From Cellulomonas alba (GTDB lineage: Bacteria; Actinomycetota; Actinomycetes; Actinomycetales; Cellulomonadaceae): a DNA stretch of 64,000 bases. Position numbers and translations under genes: made by a program. Of this stretch, positions 7,563 to 17,331 are shown piece after piece; the stretch's first letter is position 1, and the number at the start of each line of letters is the position of its first letter. The stretch is taken from NCBI RefSeq assembly GCF_030362835.1, contig NZ_JAUCGQ010000001.1, positions 2,733,360 to 2,797,359 of the forward strand. The letters run 5' to 3'. The notes beneath the pieces are model-generated. The model did no database searches and was not told where the DNA came from. It saw only the letters and a program-made list of their open reading frames with translations.

Positions 7563-9809
7563 ATGACGAACACTCGAACGACGACGTGCCGCCGCCGCGT
7601 GGCGACGACCCTGGCGGGCTCGGTAGCGCTCGCCCTCGCGGCGACGGCCTTCACCGCGATCCCCTCCCAGGCGGCCGAAGGCCGGCCTCTCACCGCATCC
7701 ACCGTCGCGAGCCTCCAGGCCGGCGGTGTCCTCCCCAAGATCAGCAAGAAGCCGACCCTCGACGGCAGCAAGAGCCTCTCCGACCAGGACGGATGGTCCT
7801 TCGCGACCAACGCCGGCGTCGACTTCGCCGTGAACGCCGACGGCGAGCTGCGCCTCTCGAACGCCACGACGAGCGGCGTCATCGACCAGCTGGTGTCGCC
7901 GGCGCTCGACGTCCCCGCGAGCGAGTCGGCCGGCTACGACCGCTTCGACGCCGAGTTCACCGTGGCGTCCGCGACGGGCGGCTTCCAGCCGGGCCTCCGT
8001 ATCGAGGTCGCACCCGACAACGGCCACGGCTCGCGCTCCGGTGGCACGTTCACGCTGTGGCACAACCCGGCCACCGAGAAGCTCGAGATCGGTGCCGTCT
8101 GGTCGAACCCCCAGGGTGGCTGGTCGAACACGACGCTCGCTGCCGTCGACCCGACGCAGGCGCACACGATCAGGATCTCCGAGCGCTTCGTGGTGAACGG
8201 CACGGATGTCGCCGACGTCTACGTCGACGGCGCGTTCGCCGGCCGCGTCGGCACCTACGAGAGGTACGAAGGCAGCGGCCAGGGGAGCATCAGCTCGCTC
8301 CTGTTCCGCGCGTCGCAGGCCGTGCCGAACGCGTCCGGAGCCGACTGGGACGTGCAGCCTGCCGTCCCCGGCACCGAGGGCGCCGGCTTCCTGATCAGCG
8401 ACCTCAGCTACTCGGCGGAGGCCACGGAGGCGCGCTCGCTGAACCGGGTCGCGGTCACCGCCGCGTCCCACGTGAAGTCGCTCGACTTCTTCCAGGTGGA
8501 CGAGACCAGGTCCGCCGGCCACAACGAGCTGACCGCCGACGGACTGCACGTCTGGACCGACGACAGCTCGAGCAACGCCAAGGCCGCGATGTACCGCGCG
8601 CTCCCGAAGGCCATGCCGCTCGCCGAGGTCGGTCAGCCGACCATGACGTTCGCGGACGGCGCCACGGGCGCCCTGCCCGGCCTGCAGCTGGGCATCGACC
8701 GTGACGGCAACGGCACGTGGGACGGCTACCTCGTGCAGGAGGGCGACACCTACGGCGGCGGCACCTGGTGGACCAACAAGGACTACTTCGGCGTGCCGTC
8801 GGGCGGCGGCTACGCGTCGCTCGGCACGCTCGACGACTACCTGACGGCCAACCCGCAGGCGCAGGTCCTGTCCTTCGGCTACTCGCTCGGCTCGGGCGTC
8901 CAGGGCGATGCCACGATCTCCTCGATCACCGTCGCCAACACCAGGTACACGTTCGCCAAGGAGATCGCGTCCTCGGTGTCGGCGTCGCCGGTCAAGCAGG
9001 TCGCGGGCGCGACCGCCGTCCTCCCGGTCGTCGTCAACCCGGGCGCGTCGACCGGGACCGTCACGGTCACGAAGGGCTCGACGACGCTCGGCACCGCGTC
9101 GGTCGTGAACGGCAAGGCGAACGTCACGCTCGCCGCCGGCAAACTCGCGGTCGGCGCGCACACCGTTCAGGTGGCCTACTCCGGCTCGAGCACGACCGCG
9201 GCGAGCACGACCACGGCCAAGGTCACCGTCTCGAAGTCGGCGGCCACGATGTCGGCGAAGTGGTCGAGCGCACGCTACGGCACTGCCGCGACGGTCGACG
9301 TGACGGTCAAGGGTGCGGCGGGCGACGCGACCGGCAAGGTCGAGGTCCGCGAGGGCAGCAAGGTGCTCGCCACCAAGACGCTCGCGAACGGCAAGGCCAC
9401 GGTGTCGCTGCCGAAGTCGCTCTCGGTCGGCAAGCACCCGCTGAGCCTGCGCTACCTGGGTAGCTCGACCGTCGACGCGAAGTCGGCGTCGAAGACGCTG
9501 ACGGTCTCCAAGGCCACGAGCAAGTCGGCCGTGAAGCTGTCGTCGTCGAAGGTCAAGCCCAGCCAGCGGGCGAAGACCACCGTGACCGTCACCGCGCCGA
9601 ACCTCAAGCCGAACGGCAAGGCGACGATCGTGATCCAGTCGCAGAGCGGCAAGGTCGTGAACGTCGACGTCACGGTCAAGAACGGCAAGGTCACCAAGTC
9701 CCTGCCGCGACTGCTGGCCGGCAGGTACAAGGTGAGCGTCACGTTCGCCGGGTCCTCGACGATCTCCTCGTCGACCAGCGCGGCGAGCAACCTCACCGTG
9801 ACGTGGTGA
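7563..9809 (+). CDS. Secreted protein with C-terminal Ig-like (Big_3-type) repeats
   Basis: 748 residues. A Sec signal peptide occupies about residues 1-38 (basic MTNTRTTTCRRR, hydrophobic core, cleavage near SQAAE). Residues about 60-480 are two beta-rich, lectin- or laminin-G-like parts (GGFQPGLRIEVAPDNG, TFTLWHN, DVYVDGAFAGRVG) that I cannot place in a named family. From about residue 480 there are three repeats of roughly 90 residues with the Big_3 pattern (TVTVTKGSTTLGTASVVNGKANVTL; GKVEVREGSKVLATKTLANGKATVSL). No sortase signal or membrane anchor is seen, so it is probably released or wall-associated. It stands alone between two strong terminators, splitting lysA from hom. Polysaccharide binding is plausible but unproven. 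Confidence 0.75.
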   Translation: MTNTRTTTCRRRVATTLAGSVALALAATAFTAIPSQAAEGRPLTASTVASLQAGGVLPKISKKPTLDGSKSLSDQDGWSFATNAGVDFAVNADGELRLSNATTSGVIDQLVSPALDVPASESAGYDRFDAEFTVASATGGFQPGLRIEVAPDNGHGSRSGGTFTLWHNPATEKLEIGAVWSNPQGGWSNTTLAAVDPTQAHTIRISERFVVNGTDVADVYVDGAFAGRVGTYERYEGSGQGSISSLLFRASQAVPNASGADWDVQPAVPGTEGAGFLISDLSYSAEATEARSLNRVAVTAASHVKSLDFFQVDETRSAGHNELTADGLHVWTDDSSSNAKAAMYRALPKAMPLAEVGQPTMTFADGATGALPGLQLGIDRDGNGTWDGYLVQEGDTYGGGTWWTNKDYFGVPSGGGYASLGTLDDYLTANPQAQVLSFGYSLGSGVQGDATISSITVANTRYTFAKEIASSVSASPVKQVAGATAVLPVVVNPGASTGTVTVTKGSTTLGTASVVNGKANVTLAAGKLAVGAHTVQVAYSGSSTTAASTTTAKVTVSKSAATMSAKWSSARYGTAATVDVTVKGAAGDATGKVEVREGSKVLATKTLANGKATVSLPKSLSVGKHPLSLRYLGSSTVDAKSASKTLTVSKATSKSAVKLSSSKVKPSQRAKTTVTVTAPNLKPNGKATIVIQSQSGKVVNVDVTVKNGKVTKSLPRLLAGRYKVSVTFAGSSTISSSTSAASNLTVTW

Positions 9810-9836
9810 TCGTCCGCCAGCCGCGATGACCACGGC

Positions 9837-9867
9837 GGGGCGGTCCGGGTTGCTCCCGGGCCGCCCC
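9837..9867 (+). terminator. Terminator of the Ig-like protein gene
   Basis: A 13-bp stem GGGGCGGTCCGGG / CCCGGGCCGCCCC (one G-T pair) closes the 5-base loop TTGCT, 27 bp after the stop codon. Confidence 0.85.
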
Positions 9868-9904
9868 GTCCTCCATCCCGTGTCGCCGCGTCGCTGGACG
9901 GCCC

Positions 9905-9933
9905 ACGGACGCGCGGCCGTCCAGCCCTATCCT
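9905..9933 (+). promoter_or_regulatory. Putative hom-thrC-thrB promoter
   Basis: TATCCT at 9928-9933 is a good actinobacterial -10. ACGGAC, 17 bases upstream, is a weak -35. The position, about 35 bp before the hom start and just after a terminator, supports it. Confidence 0.35.
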
Positions 9934-9968
9934 TGGCGCGTCAGTCCCCACCCCTCGGAGGTCTCGTC

Positions 9969-11276
9969 GTGCCCGACTCGCTGCGCGTCGCCCTGCTCGG
10001 CTGCGGCGTCGTCGGGACGCAGGTCGCGCGCATCCTGACGACGGACGCGGACGACCTCGCGGCGCGGGTGGGTGCGCCCCTCCAGCTCGCGGGCATCGCG
10101 GTGCGCAACCTCGAGGCGGAGCGCGACGCGTCGATCGACCCCGCGTGGCTGACCACCGACGCCGAGGCGCTCGTCGACGGGGCCGACGTCGTCGTCGAGC
10201 TCATGGGCGGCATCGAGCCGGCGCGCACGCTGATCCTGCGCGCGCTCGCGAAGGGCGCCGCGGTGGTCACCGCCAACAAGGCGCTGCTCGCGCAGCACGG
10301 CCCGACGCTCTTCGAGGCCGCCGACGCCGCGGGCGCCGACCTCTACTTCGAGGCCGCGGTCGCGGGGGCCATCCCGATCGTCCGGCCGGTGCGCGAGTCG
10401 CTGGCAGGCGACCGGGTGCGGCGCGTGCTCGGCATCGTCAACGGCACCACCAACTACGTGCTCGACCGCATGGCGACCGAGGGCCTCGACCTCGACCAGG
10501 TCGTCAAGGAGGCGCAGGCGCTCGGCTACGCCGAGGCCGACCCGACGGCCGACGTCGAGGGCTACGACGCCGCCGCGAAGGCCGCCATCCTCGCGAGCCT
10601 CGCGTTCCACACGCGCGTGAGCCTCGACGACGTCGACCGCGAGGGCATCACCGGCATCAGCGCGGAGGACGTCGACTGGGCGCGCCGCCAGGGCTACGTC
10701 ATCAAGCTCCTCGCCGTCGCCGAGCGCTACGACGACGGTCCGGACGCGCCGGGCGTCCAGGTGCGGGTGCACCCCGCGCTCGTGCCCGAGGCGCACCCGC
10801 TCGCGGGCGTGCGCGGCGCGTTCAACGCGGTGTTCGTCGAGGCGGAGGCCGCGGGCGAGCTCATGTTCTACGGCCGCGGCGCGGGCGGCGTCCCGACGGC
10901 GTCGGCCGTGCTGGGCGACGTCGTCTCGGTCGCGCGCCACCGCGTGCTCGGCGGGAAGGGGCCGGTCGAGTCGTCGTACGCGGCGCTCCCCGTGCTGCCC
11001 GCGACCGCGGCGCGCACCCGCTTCCAGCTGCGCCTCGAGGTCGTCGACCGGCCGGGCGTGCTCGCCCAGGTCGCGGCGGTCCTGGCCGGCCAGGACGTCT
11101 CGATCGAGGCGGTCCAGCAGACGCCCGCGCCCGACGGGATCGGCGCCGAGGCCGCGACGCTCGTCATCACCACGCACGTCACCACCGAGCTCGCGCTGCG
11201 CGTGACGGCCGAGGCGCTGGGGAGCCTCGACGTCGTGCGGCGCGTCGTGTCCGTCCTGAGAGTCGAGGGAGCCTGA
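9969..11276 (+). CDS. hom: Homoserine dehydrogenase
   Basis: 435 residues. Reduces aspartate semialdehyde to homoserine with NAD(P)H, the branch step to threonine and methionine. The N-terminal Rossmann motif is [12 protein letters not shown]; catalytic-domain signatures are [12 protein letters not shown] and [12 protein letters not shown]. Residues from about 350 form an ACT regulatory domain ([20 protein letters not shown]) that in relatives senses threonine. GTG 9969 is chosen over a TTG 36 bases upstream because CGGAGG lies just before it. The stop shares one base with the thrC ATG, so the genes are translationally coupled. Confidence 0.96.
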   Translation: MPDSLRVALLGCGVVGTQVARILTTDADDLAARVGAPLQLAGIAVRNLEAERDASIDPAWLTTDAEALVDGADVVVELMGGIEPARTLILRALAKGAAVVTANKALLAQHGPTLFEAADAAGADLYFEAAVAGAIPIVRPVRESLAGDRVRRVLGIVNGTTNYVLDRMATEGLDLDQVVKEAQALGYAEADPTADVEGYDAAAKAAILASLAFHTRVSLDDVDREGITGISAEDVDWARRQGYVIKLLAVAERYDDGPDAPGVQVRVHPALVPEAHPLAGVRGAFNAVFVEAEAAGELMFYGRGAGGVPTASAVLGDVVSVARHRVLGGKGPVESSYAALPVLPATAARTRFQLRLEVVDRPGVLAQVAAVLAGQDVSIEAVQQTPAPDGIGAEAATLVITTHVTTELALRVTAEALGSLDVVRRVVSVLRVEGA

Positions 11277-12346
11277 TGGCCCAGCAGTGGCGCGGCGTCA
11301 TCGCCGAGTACGCCGACCGCCTGCCCGAGCACGTCCGTCGCACGGTCGTGACGCTGGGGGAGGGCGGCACGCCCCTGGTCGCGGCGCCCGTGCTCTCGGA
11401 GCGGGCGGGTGCCGAGGTGTTCGTCAAGGTCGAGGGCATGAACCCGACCGGCTCGTTCAAGGACCGCGGCATGACGTCGGCGATCTCGGCGGCCGCCGAC
11501 CGCGGCGCGAAGGCCGTGGTCTGCGCGTCGACCGGCAACACGTCGGCCTCGGCCGCGGCGTACGCCGTGCGCGCCGGCATGGTCTGCGCGGTGCTCGTGC
11601 CCGACGGCAAGATCGCGATGGGCAAGCTCTCGCAGGCCGTCGCGCACGGCGCGAAGCTGCTCCAGGTCGACGGCAACTTCGACGACTGCCTCGTCGCGGC
11701 GCGCAAGCTCGCCGAGGCGTACCCGGTCGAGCTGGTCAACTCGGTGAACCCGGACCGCATCGAGGGCCAGAAGACGGCCGCGTTCGAGATCGTCGACGCC
11801 CTCGGCGACGCGCCCGACATCCACGTGCTGCCCGTCGGCAACGCGGGCAACATCACCGCGTACTGGAAGGGCTTCCGTGAGTACGCGCAGGACGGTCCGG
11901 CGACGCGCACGCCCGTCATGTGGGGCTTCCAGGCGGCGGGCGCCGCGCCGATCGTGCTCGGCCACCCCGTCGACGAGCCCGAGACGATCGCGACGGCGAT
12001 CCGCATCGGCAACCCCGCGTCGTGGCAGCAGGCCGAGGAGGCGCGCGACACGTCGGGCGGCCTGATCGAGGCCGTCACCGACGAGGAGATCCTTGCGGCG
12101 CACCGCGTGCTCTCGGCCGAGGTCGGCGTCTTCGTCGAGCCGGCGTCCGCGTCCGGCGTCGCGGGGCTGCTCAAGCTCGCCGCCGCGGGCTGCGTGCCGG
12201 CCGGCGCGCGCATCACGATCACGGTCACGGGCCACGGCCTCAAGGACCCGCAGTGGGCGCTCCGGACGCCTGACGGCGGCGACGTGCAGCCGGTCCGCGT
12301 CACGGCGGACGTCGTCTCGATCGCCGACGCGCTCGGCCTGGACTGA
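11276..12346 (+). CDS. thrC: Threonine synthase
   Basis: 356 residues; a fold-II PLP enzyme converting O-phosphohomoserine to threonine. The PLP lysine is K62 in [12 protein letters not shown], the substrate loop is [13 protein letters not shown], and the phosphate-binding glycine loop is [14 protein letters not shown]. The short form without a large N-terminal extension is typical of actinobacteria. It is coupled to hom by overlap; homoserine kinase follows after 11 bp. Confidence 0.96.
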   Translation: MAQQWRGVIAEYADRLPEHVRRTVVTLGEGGTPLVAAPVLSERAGAEVFVKVEGMNPTGSFKDRGMTSAISAAADRGAKAVVCASTGNTSASAAAYAVRAGMVCAVLVPDGKIAMGKLSQAVAHGAKLLQVDGNFDDCLVAARKLAEAYPVELVNSVNPDRIEGQKTAAFEIVDALGDAPDIHVLPVGNAGNITAYWKGFREYAQDGPATRTPVMWGFQAAGAAPIVLGHPVDEPETIATAIRIGNPASWQQAEEARDTSGGLIEAVTDEEILAAHRVLSAEVGVFVEPASASGVAGLLKLAAAGCVPAGARITITVTGHGLKDPQWALRTPDGGDVQPVRVTADVVSIADALGLD

Positions 12347-12357
12347 GAGGCCCGACG

Positions 12358-13350
12358 ATGCGGCTCGGCGCCGACCACGTGCGCGTGCGCGTGCCCGCCA
12401 CCAGCGCGAACCTCGGCCCGGGGTTCGATGCGCTCGGCCTCGCGCTCGCGCTGCACGACGACCTCGACGTGCACGCGCTCGGGACGCCGGACGTCGTGGT
12501 GGAGGTGACCGGCGAGGGTGCCGGGCAGGTGCCCGACGACGAGCAGCACCTCGTGGTCCAGGCGCTGCGGCTCGCGCTCGACCATGTCGGTGCGCCGCAG
12601 TCAGGTGTGCGGCTCGTGTGCCGCAACCGGATCCCGCACGGCCGCGGGCTCGGGTCGTCGGCGGCCGCGGTCGTCGCGGGCGTGCTGGCGGCGCGCGGGC
12701 TCGTCGGCGAGCCCGATGCGCTGCCGGACGACGTGGTGCTGCAGCTCGCGGCGCAGATGGAGGGGCACCCGGACAACGCGGCGCCCGCGGTGCTCGGCGG
12801 TGCGACCGTCGCATGGGCGGAGGGCGCGCGGTTCCACGCGGCGCCCGTCGCGGTCTCCGAGGAGCTCGCCCCGGTCGCCATCGTGCCGGCGCAGCACCTG
12901 TCGACCAAGGCTGCGCGCGGCGTTCTCCCGTCGCACGTGCCGCACGGCGACGCCGCCTTCCAGGCGGGACGCGCCGCGCTGCTCGTGGAGGCGCTCGGGC
13001 GGCGCCCCGACCTGCTGATGACCGCGACGCAGGACCGCCTGCACCAGGAGTACCGCCGGCGCGTGATGCCCGACTCGCTCGCGCTGGTCGACGCGCTGCG
13101 CGCGCGGGGCGTCGCGGCGGTGGTCTCGGGCGCCGGGCCGACGGTGCTCGCGCTCGCGCGGCGCCTCGGGGCCGCGGGCGCCCCCGCGGTCGGCGGGGAC
13201 TCCGCCGTCAGGACCGACGCCGACGACGCGATCGCCGCGGCCTTCGGCGGTGCGATGGGCGGCTGGCGCGTGCTGCCGCTCGCCGTCGACCGGGAGGGCG
13301 CGAGCGTGCGGCGCGTCGTGGGCGACCTGGCCGGCGACCGGCTGCGCTGA
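12358..13350 (+). CDS. thrB: Homoserine kinase
   Basis: 330 residues; a GHMP kinase that phosphorylates homoserine for ThrC. The motifs are ATSANLGPGFDALGLAL, the ATP loop PHGRGLGSSAAAVVAG and the C-terminal VVSGAGPTVLAL. It is the last gene of hom-thrC-thrB. After its stop, the long leader of rho begins with no obvious strong terminator. Confidence 0.95.
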   Translation: MRLGADHVRVRVPATSANLGPGFDALGLALALHDDLDVHALGTPDVVVEVTGEGAGQVPDDEQHLVVQALRLALDHVGAPQSGVRLVCRNRIPHGRGLGSSAAAVVAGVLAARGLVGEPDALPDDVVLQLAAQMEGHPDNAAPAVLGGATVAWAEGARFHAAPVAVSEELAPVAIVPAQHLSTKAARGVLPSHVPHGDAAFQAGRAALLVEALGRRPDLLMTATQDRLHQEYRRRVMPDSLALVDALRARGVAAVVSGAGPTVLALARRLGAAGAPAVGGDSAVRTDADDAIAAAFGGAMGGWRVLPLAVDREGASVRRVVGDLAGDRLR

Positions 13351-13664
13351 CGCGCTCGACCGACCCCCTCGGAGGCCGCCGGTTGACCCGTTCGGGTGAC
13401 CCGCGGCGCGGCCGCTCGGGTGGCCGGGAGGCCATGTCGACAGTGATAACATCGACGCGTTCCCCCCGTTGACCGCCTGACTCAGGCGTAGCCACCACGT
13501 CCCCGCGGTCGTCGGCGGGCGGGGAGCATCCAAGCCCACGTGCGCAGACGTCGCGGACGTCGTCTGTGCGGCGCGTGCGCTTCCGAATCTCGTCCAGGTC
13601 AGCTGAGACCGGACGCCGGCCGAGTCCTCAGGACGCCGGCCACCGACGAGGGGAAGGGTCCTTC
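13351..13664 (+). promoter_or_regulatory. 314-bp structured leader of rho
   Basis: No gene is seen here. A possible -10 is TAACAT at 13447-13452. Hairpins include CGCCTG-ACT-CAGGCG at 13474-13488, a 10-bp stem pairing 13541-13550 with 13561-13570, and a short GGTC/GACC hairpin at 13597-13610. A GGGGAAGGG ribosome site ends the region. Leaders of rho are sites of autoregulation by termination in other bacteria; the structure suggests something similar but does not prove it. Confidence 0.45.
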
Positions 13665-15635
13665 GTGACAGACACCATCGAGCCCGCGGTGAGCGCACCG
13701 GCATCCGGTGCGACGGGCATCTCGGCACTGCGCCTGCCCGAGCTGCAGGCCATGGCCGCGCAGCTCGGCGTCAAGGGCACGTCGAAGATGCGCAAGGGCG
13801 ACCTCGTCGCGGCGATCACCGCCGCGCGCGGTGGCTCCAGCCGTACCGCCGCCCTCGAGCCGCGCCGCGCCGAGACCGTGGCAGTCGCCGAGCCGCCCGC
13901 GCAGGAGCGCGCCGAGCCGGCTCCCGAGCGTCGCCGCGAGGCCGGGCAGAACGAGGCCCTCGCGGGTCTCGAGGCCGCGCTGGACGCCAAGCTCGGCCCG
14001 GGCGACGACCGCTCCACCGCTCCGTCGGGCGAGCGCCGCTCGCGCCGCGCGGGCCGTGGCGCCGGCGCGCCCGTCGCCGCCGACGAGCGCACCGAGCGTG
14101 CCGAGCGGTCGGAGCCGGACGCCGACCGCCAGCAGGGCGGCCAGCGTCAGCAGGTCGACCGCGAGCAGCCCGACGGTCGCCAGGACGGCAGCCGCCAGCA
14201 GAACCGCCAGAACCAGCAGGGCAACCGTCAGCCGCAGGGCCAGCAGGCCACGCAGGGGCAGACGGCGCCGAACGCGCAGGGCCAGACCGGCGCGCAGACG
14301 CAGGCCGGCCCGCACCTCGACGACGACGACGAGCGCGGCGGCCGTCGCCGTCGCTCGCGCGACCGGTACCGCGACCGTGACCGCAAGCGCGGCCGTGGGG
14401 GCCGTGCGGGCGTCGACCTGTCCGGACTCGACGACATCGAGGTCAGCGAGGACGACGTCCTGCTGCCCGTCGGCGGAATCCTCGACGTGCTCGACAGCTA
14501 CGCGTTCGTGCGGACGTCGGGCTACCTGCCGGGCGCGAACGACGTCTACGTGTCGCTCGGCCAGGTCAAGAAGTACGGCCTGCGCCGCGGCGACGCGGTG
14601 ACCGGCGCCGTCCGCCAGCCGCGCGAGGGCGAGCAGACGCCGCAGCAGGGCAGCCGACCGAACAAGTTCAACGCGCTCGTGCGCCTCGACACGGTCAACG
14701 GCATGACACCCGACGAGGCCCGCGCGCGTCCCGAGTTCACCAAGCTGACGCCGCTGTACCCGCAGGAGCGCCTGCGCCTCGAGCTGCCGGACCCGGCGCG
14801 CCTGACGCCGCGCGTGATCGACATCGTCGCCCCGATCGGCAAGGGCCAGCGCGGCCTCATCGTCGCGCCCCCCAAGGCCGGCAAGACGATCGTCATGCAG
14901 CAGATCGCCAACGCCATCACGACCAACAACCCCGAGGTCCACCTCATGGTCGTGCTGGTCGACGAGCGGCCGGAGGAGGTCACCGACTTCGCGCGCACCA
15001 CGAAGGGCGAGGTCATCGCGTCGACGTTCGACCGCCCGGCCTCGGACCACGCGATCGTCGCCGAGCTCGCCATCGAGCGCGCCAAGCGCCTCGTCGAGCT
15101 GGGCCAGGACGTCGTGGTGCTGCTCGACGGCATCACGCGCCTCTCGCGTGCCTACAACCTGGCCGCGCCGGCGTCGGGCCGCATCCTCTCCGGTGGTGTC
15201 GACGCCGCAGCGCTCTACCCGCCGAAGAAGTTCTTCGGCGCCGCCCGCAACATCGAGAACGGCGGCTCGCTGACGATCCTCGCGACCGCTCTGATCGAGA
15301 CCGGCTCGAAGATGGACGAGGTCATCTTCGAGGAGTTCAAGGGCACCGGGAACATGGAGCTGCGCCTGTCGCGCTCGCTCGCGGAGAAGCGCATGTTCCC
15401 CGCGATCGACGTCAACAGCTCGAGCACGCGGCGCGAGGAGCTCCTCATGTCGCGCGACGAGCTGCAGATCATCTACAAGCTGCGTCGCGTGCTCGGCGCG
15501 CTCGACCAGCAGCAGGCGACCGAGCTGCTGATCGGCAAGCTGAAGGACACGAAGTCGAACGTCGAGTTCCTGCTCCAGGTGCAGAAGACGACGCCCGGCG
15601 GCCTCTTCGGCGACGAGGCGGGCCGCACGGTCTGA
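13665..15635 (+). CDS. rho: Transcription termination factor Rho (actinobacterial, with insertion domain)
   Basis: 656 residues. The N-terminal SAP-like Rho_N helix region is [30 protein letters not shown]. From about residue 60 to 245 comes a disordered insertion rich in Arg, Gln, Glu and Asp ([17 protein letters not shown], then an [24 protein letters not shown] basic patch). The cold-shock RNA-binding domain and the ATPase ring follow, with Walker A APPKAGKT (K407), [10 protein letters not shown] and the arginine-rich secondary RNA site. The insertion is characteristic of high-GC actinobacteria, where it helps Rho grip structured RNA. Start is GTG with an overlapping purine-rich ribosome site. 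A strong hairpin follows the gene. Confidence 0.97.
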   Translation: MTDTIEPAVSAPASGATGISALRLPELQAMAAQLGVKGTSKMRKGDLVAAITAARGGSSRTAALEPRRAETVAVAEPPAQERAEPAPERRREAGQNEALAGLEAALDAKLGPGDDRSTAPSGERRSRRAGRGAGAPVAADERTERAERSEPDADRQQGGQRQQVDREQPDGRQDGSRQQNRQNQQGNRQPQGQQATQGQTAPNAQGQTGAQTQAGPHLDDDDERGGRRRRSRDRYRDRDRKRGRGGRAGVDLSGLDDIEVSEDDVLLPVGGILDVLDSYAFVRTSGYLPGANDVYVSLGQVKKYGLRRGDAVTGAVRQPREGEQTPQQGSRPNKFNALVRLDTVNGMTPDEARARPEFTKLTPLYPQERLRLELPDPARLTPRVIDIVAPIGKGQRGLIVAPPKAGKTIVMQQIANAITTNNPEVHLMVVLVDERPEEVTDFARTTKGEVIASTFDRPASDHAIVAELAIERAKRLVELGQDVVVLLDGITRLSRAYNLAAPASGRILSGGVDAAALYPPKKFFGAARNIENGGSLTILATALIETGSKMDEVIFEEFKGTGNMELRLSRSLAEKRMFPAIDVNSSSTRREELLMSRDELQIIYKLRRVLGALDQQQATELLIGKLKDTKSNVEFLLQVQKTTPGGLFGDEAGRTV

Positions 15636-15652
15636 CGCGTCCCTGGCCCTGC

Positions 15653-15693
15653 CCGACGGCCCCGCGCTCCCGAGAGGGAGGCGGGGCCGTCGG
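15653..15693 (+). terminator. rho terminator
   Basis: A 13-bp stem CCGACGGCCCCGC / GCGGGGCCGTCGG extends inward through CTCCC/GGGAG to a GAGA loop. It starts 17 bp after the rho stop. Confidence 0.9.
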
Positions 15694-15737
15694 CTGTCCC
15701 GCGGGCGGACGACGCGGCCCGTGAATACGGTGCAGAC

Positions 15738-17012
15738 GTGACCTCGGCCGTCCGGCGCGCACTCGTCGGTGCCGGCGCGCTCGCGACCGCCGCCGGTGTT
15801 CTCGCCGGCTGCACGAGCGCGGGGCAGCCGATGGTCGTCACGACCGCCGCGCGGACGACGATCGACGGGCCGCTGCACGTCCGGGTCACGGGGGCGCCGG
15901 CGGGCGAGGACGTGGTCGTCAGCGTCGAGTCGACCGATGCGACGGGCACGGCGTGGCGGTCGTCGGCCACGTACGAGGCGAACACGTCCGGAGTCGTCGA
16001 CGTCGATACCACGGCGAGCGTGAAGGGCACCTACACCGGTGTGTCCGGGACGGGGCTCGTGTGGTCGATGCGTCCCGTCGGCACGGCCGACGCCGCGTAC
16101 ATCTGGCGGCGCACGGGCCCCAGCTCGTTCCGCGTGACGGTCAGGGCGGGCGACGCGACGGCGTCCGCGAGGTTCGAGCGCGGGCTCACGGCCACCACGC
16201 TGGAGCACCGCGAGGCGTCCCTGGAGTCCGACGGTTTCGTCGGCGAGCTCTGGTCGCTGCCTGCCGGCACGCAGAAGCACCCGGCCGTGCTCGTGATCGG
16301 CGGTTCGGAGGGCGGGATGAACTCGTTCCTCGCGGCCTCGTTCGCAGCTCACGGGTACCCGTCGCTCGCCGTTGCCTACTTCAAGGCCCCTGGGCTGCCG
16401 CAGACGCTCTCCGCCATCCCGCTCGAGTACTTCGAGCACGCGCTCGACTGGCTGGCCGCGCAGCCCGGCGTCGACCCGAGTCGGATCGTCGTGGCCGGCG
16501 GTTCCCGCGGCAGCGAGGCGGCCGAGCTCCTCGCCGTTCACGACCGTGAGCGCGTCCACGGGCTCATCGGCGCGTCGCCGAGCGACGTCGTCGGGTGCTC
16601 GATCCCCGACTGCGACGGGCCCGCGTGGACCCTCGGCGGCAAGGCGGTGCCGTACACGCGCACGTGGAACGACCCCCGGGCGACTGACAACCCCCGGGCG
16701 GTGATCCCGTTGGCCAAGGCCGGCGGGCCGGTGCTGCTGGTCTGCGGCGAGGCGGACACGCTCTGGGACTCGTGCGCCTACTCCCGAGCGGCGATGGCCG
16801 CGCTCGACGCGGACCCGCAGGCGCCACCCCACGAGCTCGCTGCGGAGCCCGGTGCCGGGCACTTCGTCGACCAGCTCGTCCCCGGCGAGCCCGAGGTGTC
16901 GCCCACGGAGTACACCGCCGCGCAGCACGCCATGGAGCAGGCGGTGATGCCCGACGTCTGGCGGCGGGTGCTGGCGTTCCTCGCGGCGCTCGGCGGCTCC
17001 GCGCCCGGCTGA
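15738..17012 (+). CDS. Lipoprotein-like acyl-CoA thioesterase/BAAT family hydrolase
   Basis: 424 residues. Residues 1-25 look like a lipoprotein signal with lipobox LAGC (C25). Next is the all-beta thioesterase/amino-acid N-acyltransferase N-terminal domain, then an alpha/beta hydrolase domain with GGSEGG, the nucleophile elbow VVAGGSRGSEAAELLA (serine rather than the mammalian cysteine) and a C-terminal histidine in GAGHFVD. Relatives hydrolyse acyl-CoA or move the acyl group to amino acids. An exported version would meet no CoA, so the true substrate may be another acyl ester. It lies between the rho terminator and a gene fragment, and may be a late arrival. Confidence 0.8.
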   Translation: MTSAVRRALVGAGALATAAGVLAGCTSAGQPMVVTTAARTTIDGPLHVRVTGAPAGEDVVVSVESTDATGTAWRSSATYEANTSGVVDVDTTASVKGTYTGVSGTGLVWSMRPVGTADAAYIWRRTGPSSFRVTVRAGDATASARFERGLTATTLEHREASLESDGFVGELWSLPAGTQKHPAVLVIGGSEGGMNSFLAASFAAHGYPSLAVAYFKAPGLPQTLSAIPLEYFEHALDWLAAQPGVDPSRIVVAGGSRGSEAAELLAVHDRERVHGLIGASPSDVVGCSIPDCDGPAWTLGGKAVPYTRTWNDPRATDNPRAVIPLAKAGGPVLLVCGEADTLWDSCAYSRAAMAALDADPQAPPHELAAEPGAGHFVDQLVPGEPEVSPTEYTAAQHAMEQAVMPDVWRRVLAFLAALGGSAPG

Positions 17013-17013
17013 C

Positions 17014-17190
17014 AGGCGCGACGCAGCCACCTACACGCTCCTCACGGTGGCGTTCGCGACCGTGCTGTTCCTCGCCGCGCTGTCCGACCGGATGCGGGAC
17101 GCGCGCGCCCGGTGGGGACCGCTCGGCCTCGCGCTCGCGGGGTTCGGCGTGCTCGCGGTCGTGCTCGTGACGCTGCCGAAGCAGATGTGA
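17014..17190 (+). pseudogene. C-terminal remnant of a small membrane protein gene
   Basis: In frame with 17047 the DNA reads ATYTLLTVAFATVLFLAALS, then a basic loop, then GLALAGFGVLAVVLVTLPKQM and a stop. This pattern (TLLTVxFATVLFxAALS, charged loop, second helix, LP near the end) resembles, from memory, the last two helices of a family of longer actinobacterial membrane proteins. Upstream the frame runs straight into the end of the thioesterase gene, so the N-terminal part is missing. A 47-residue protein from GTG 17047 is possible, but no good ribosome site is seen. Confidence 0.4.
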
Positions 17191-17331
17191 GGCGTCACAT
17201 CGGCACGATCGTGCCGTGCGCGTCCGGGTCGTCAGGGTCCTTCCCGCCAGCGTCACGCGGGTCGCGCGGCGCAACTCGTCGGACGCGATTCGCGCTTGCC
17301 CCGGGCACGACCGTCCGACACGGTCGAGGGC

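Noticed and set aside
13599..17030. A 1,143-residue minus-strand open frame opposite rho and the thioesterase
   Set aside because: Shadow of a real gene; low-complexity translation with no ribosome site.
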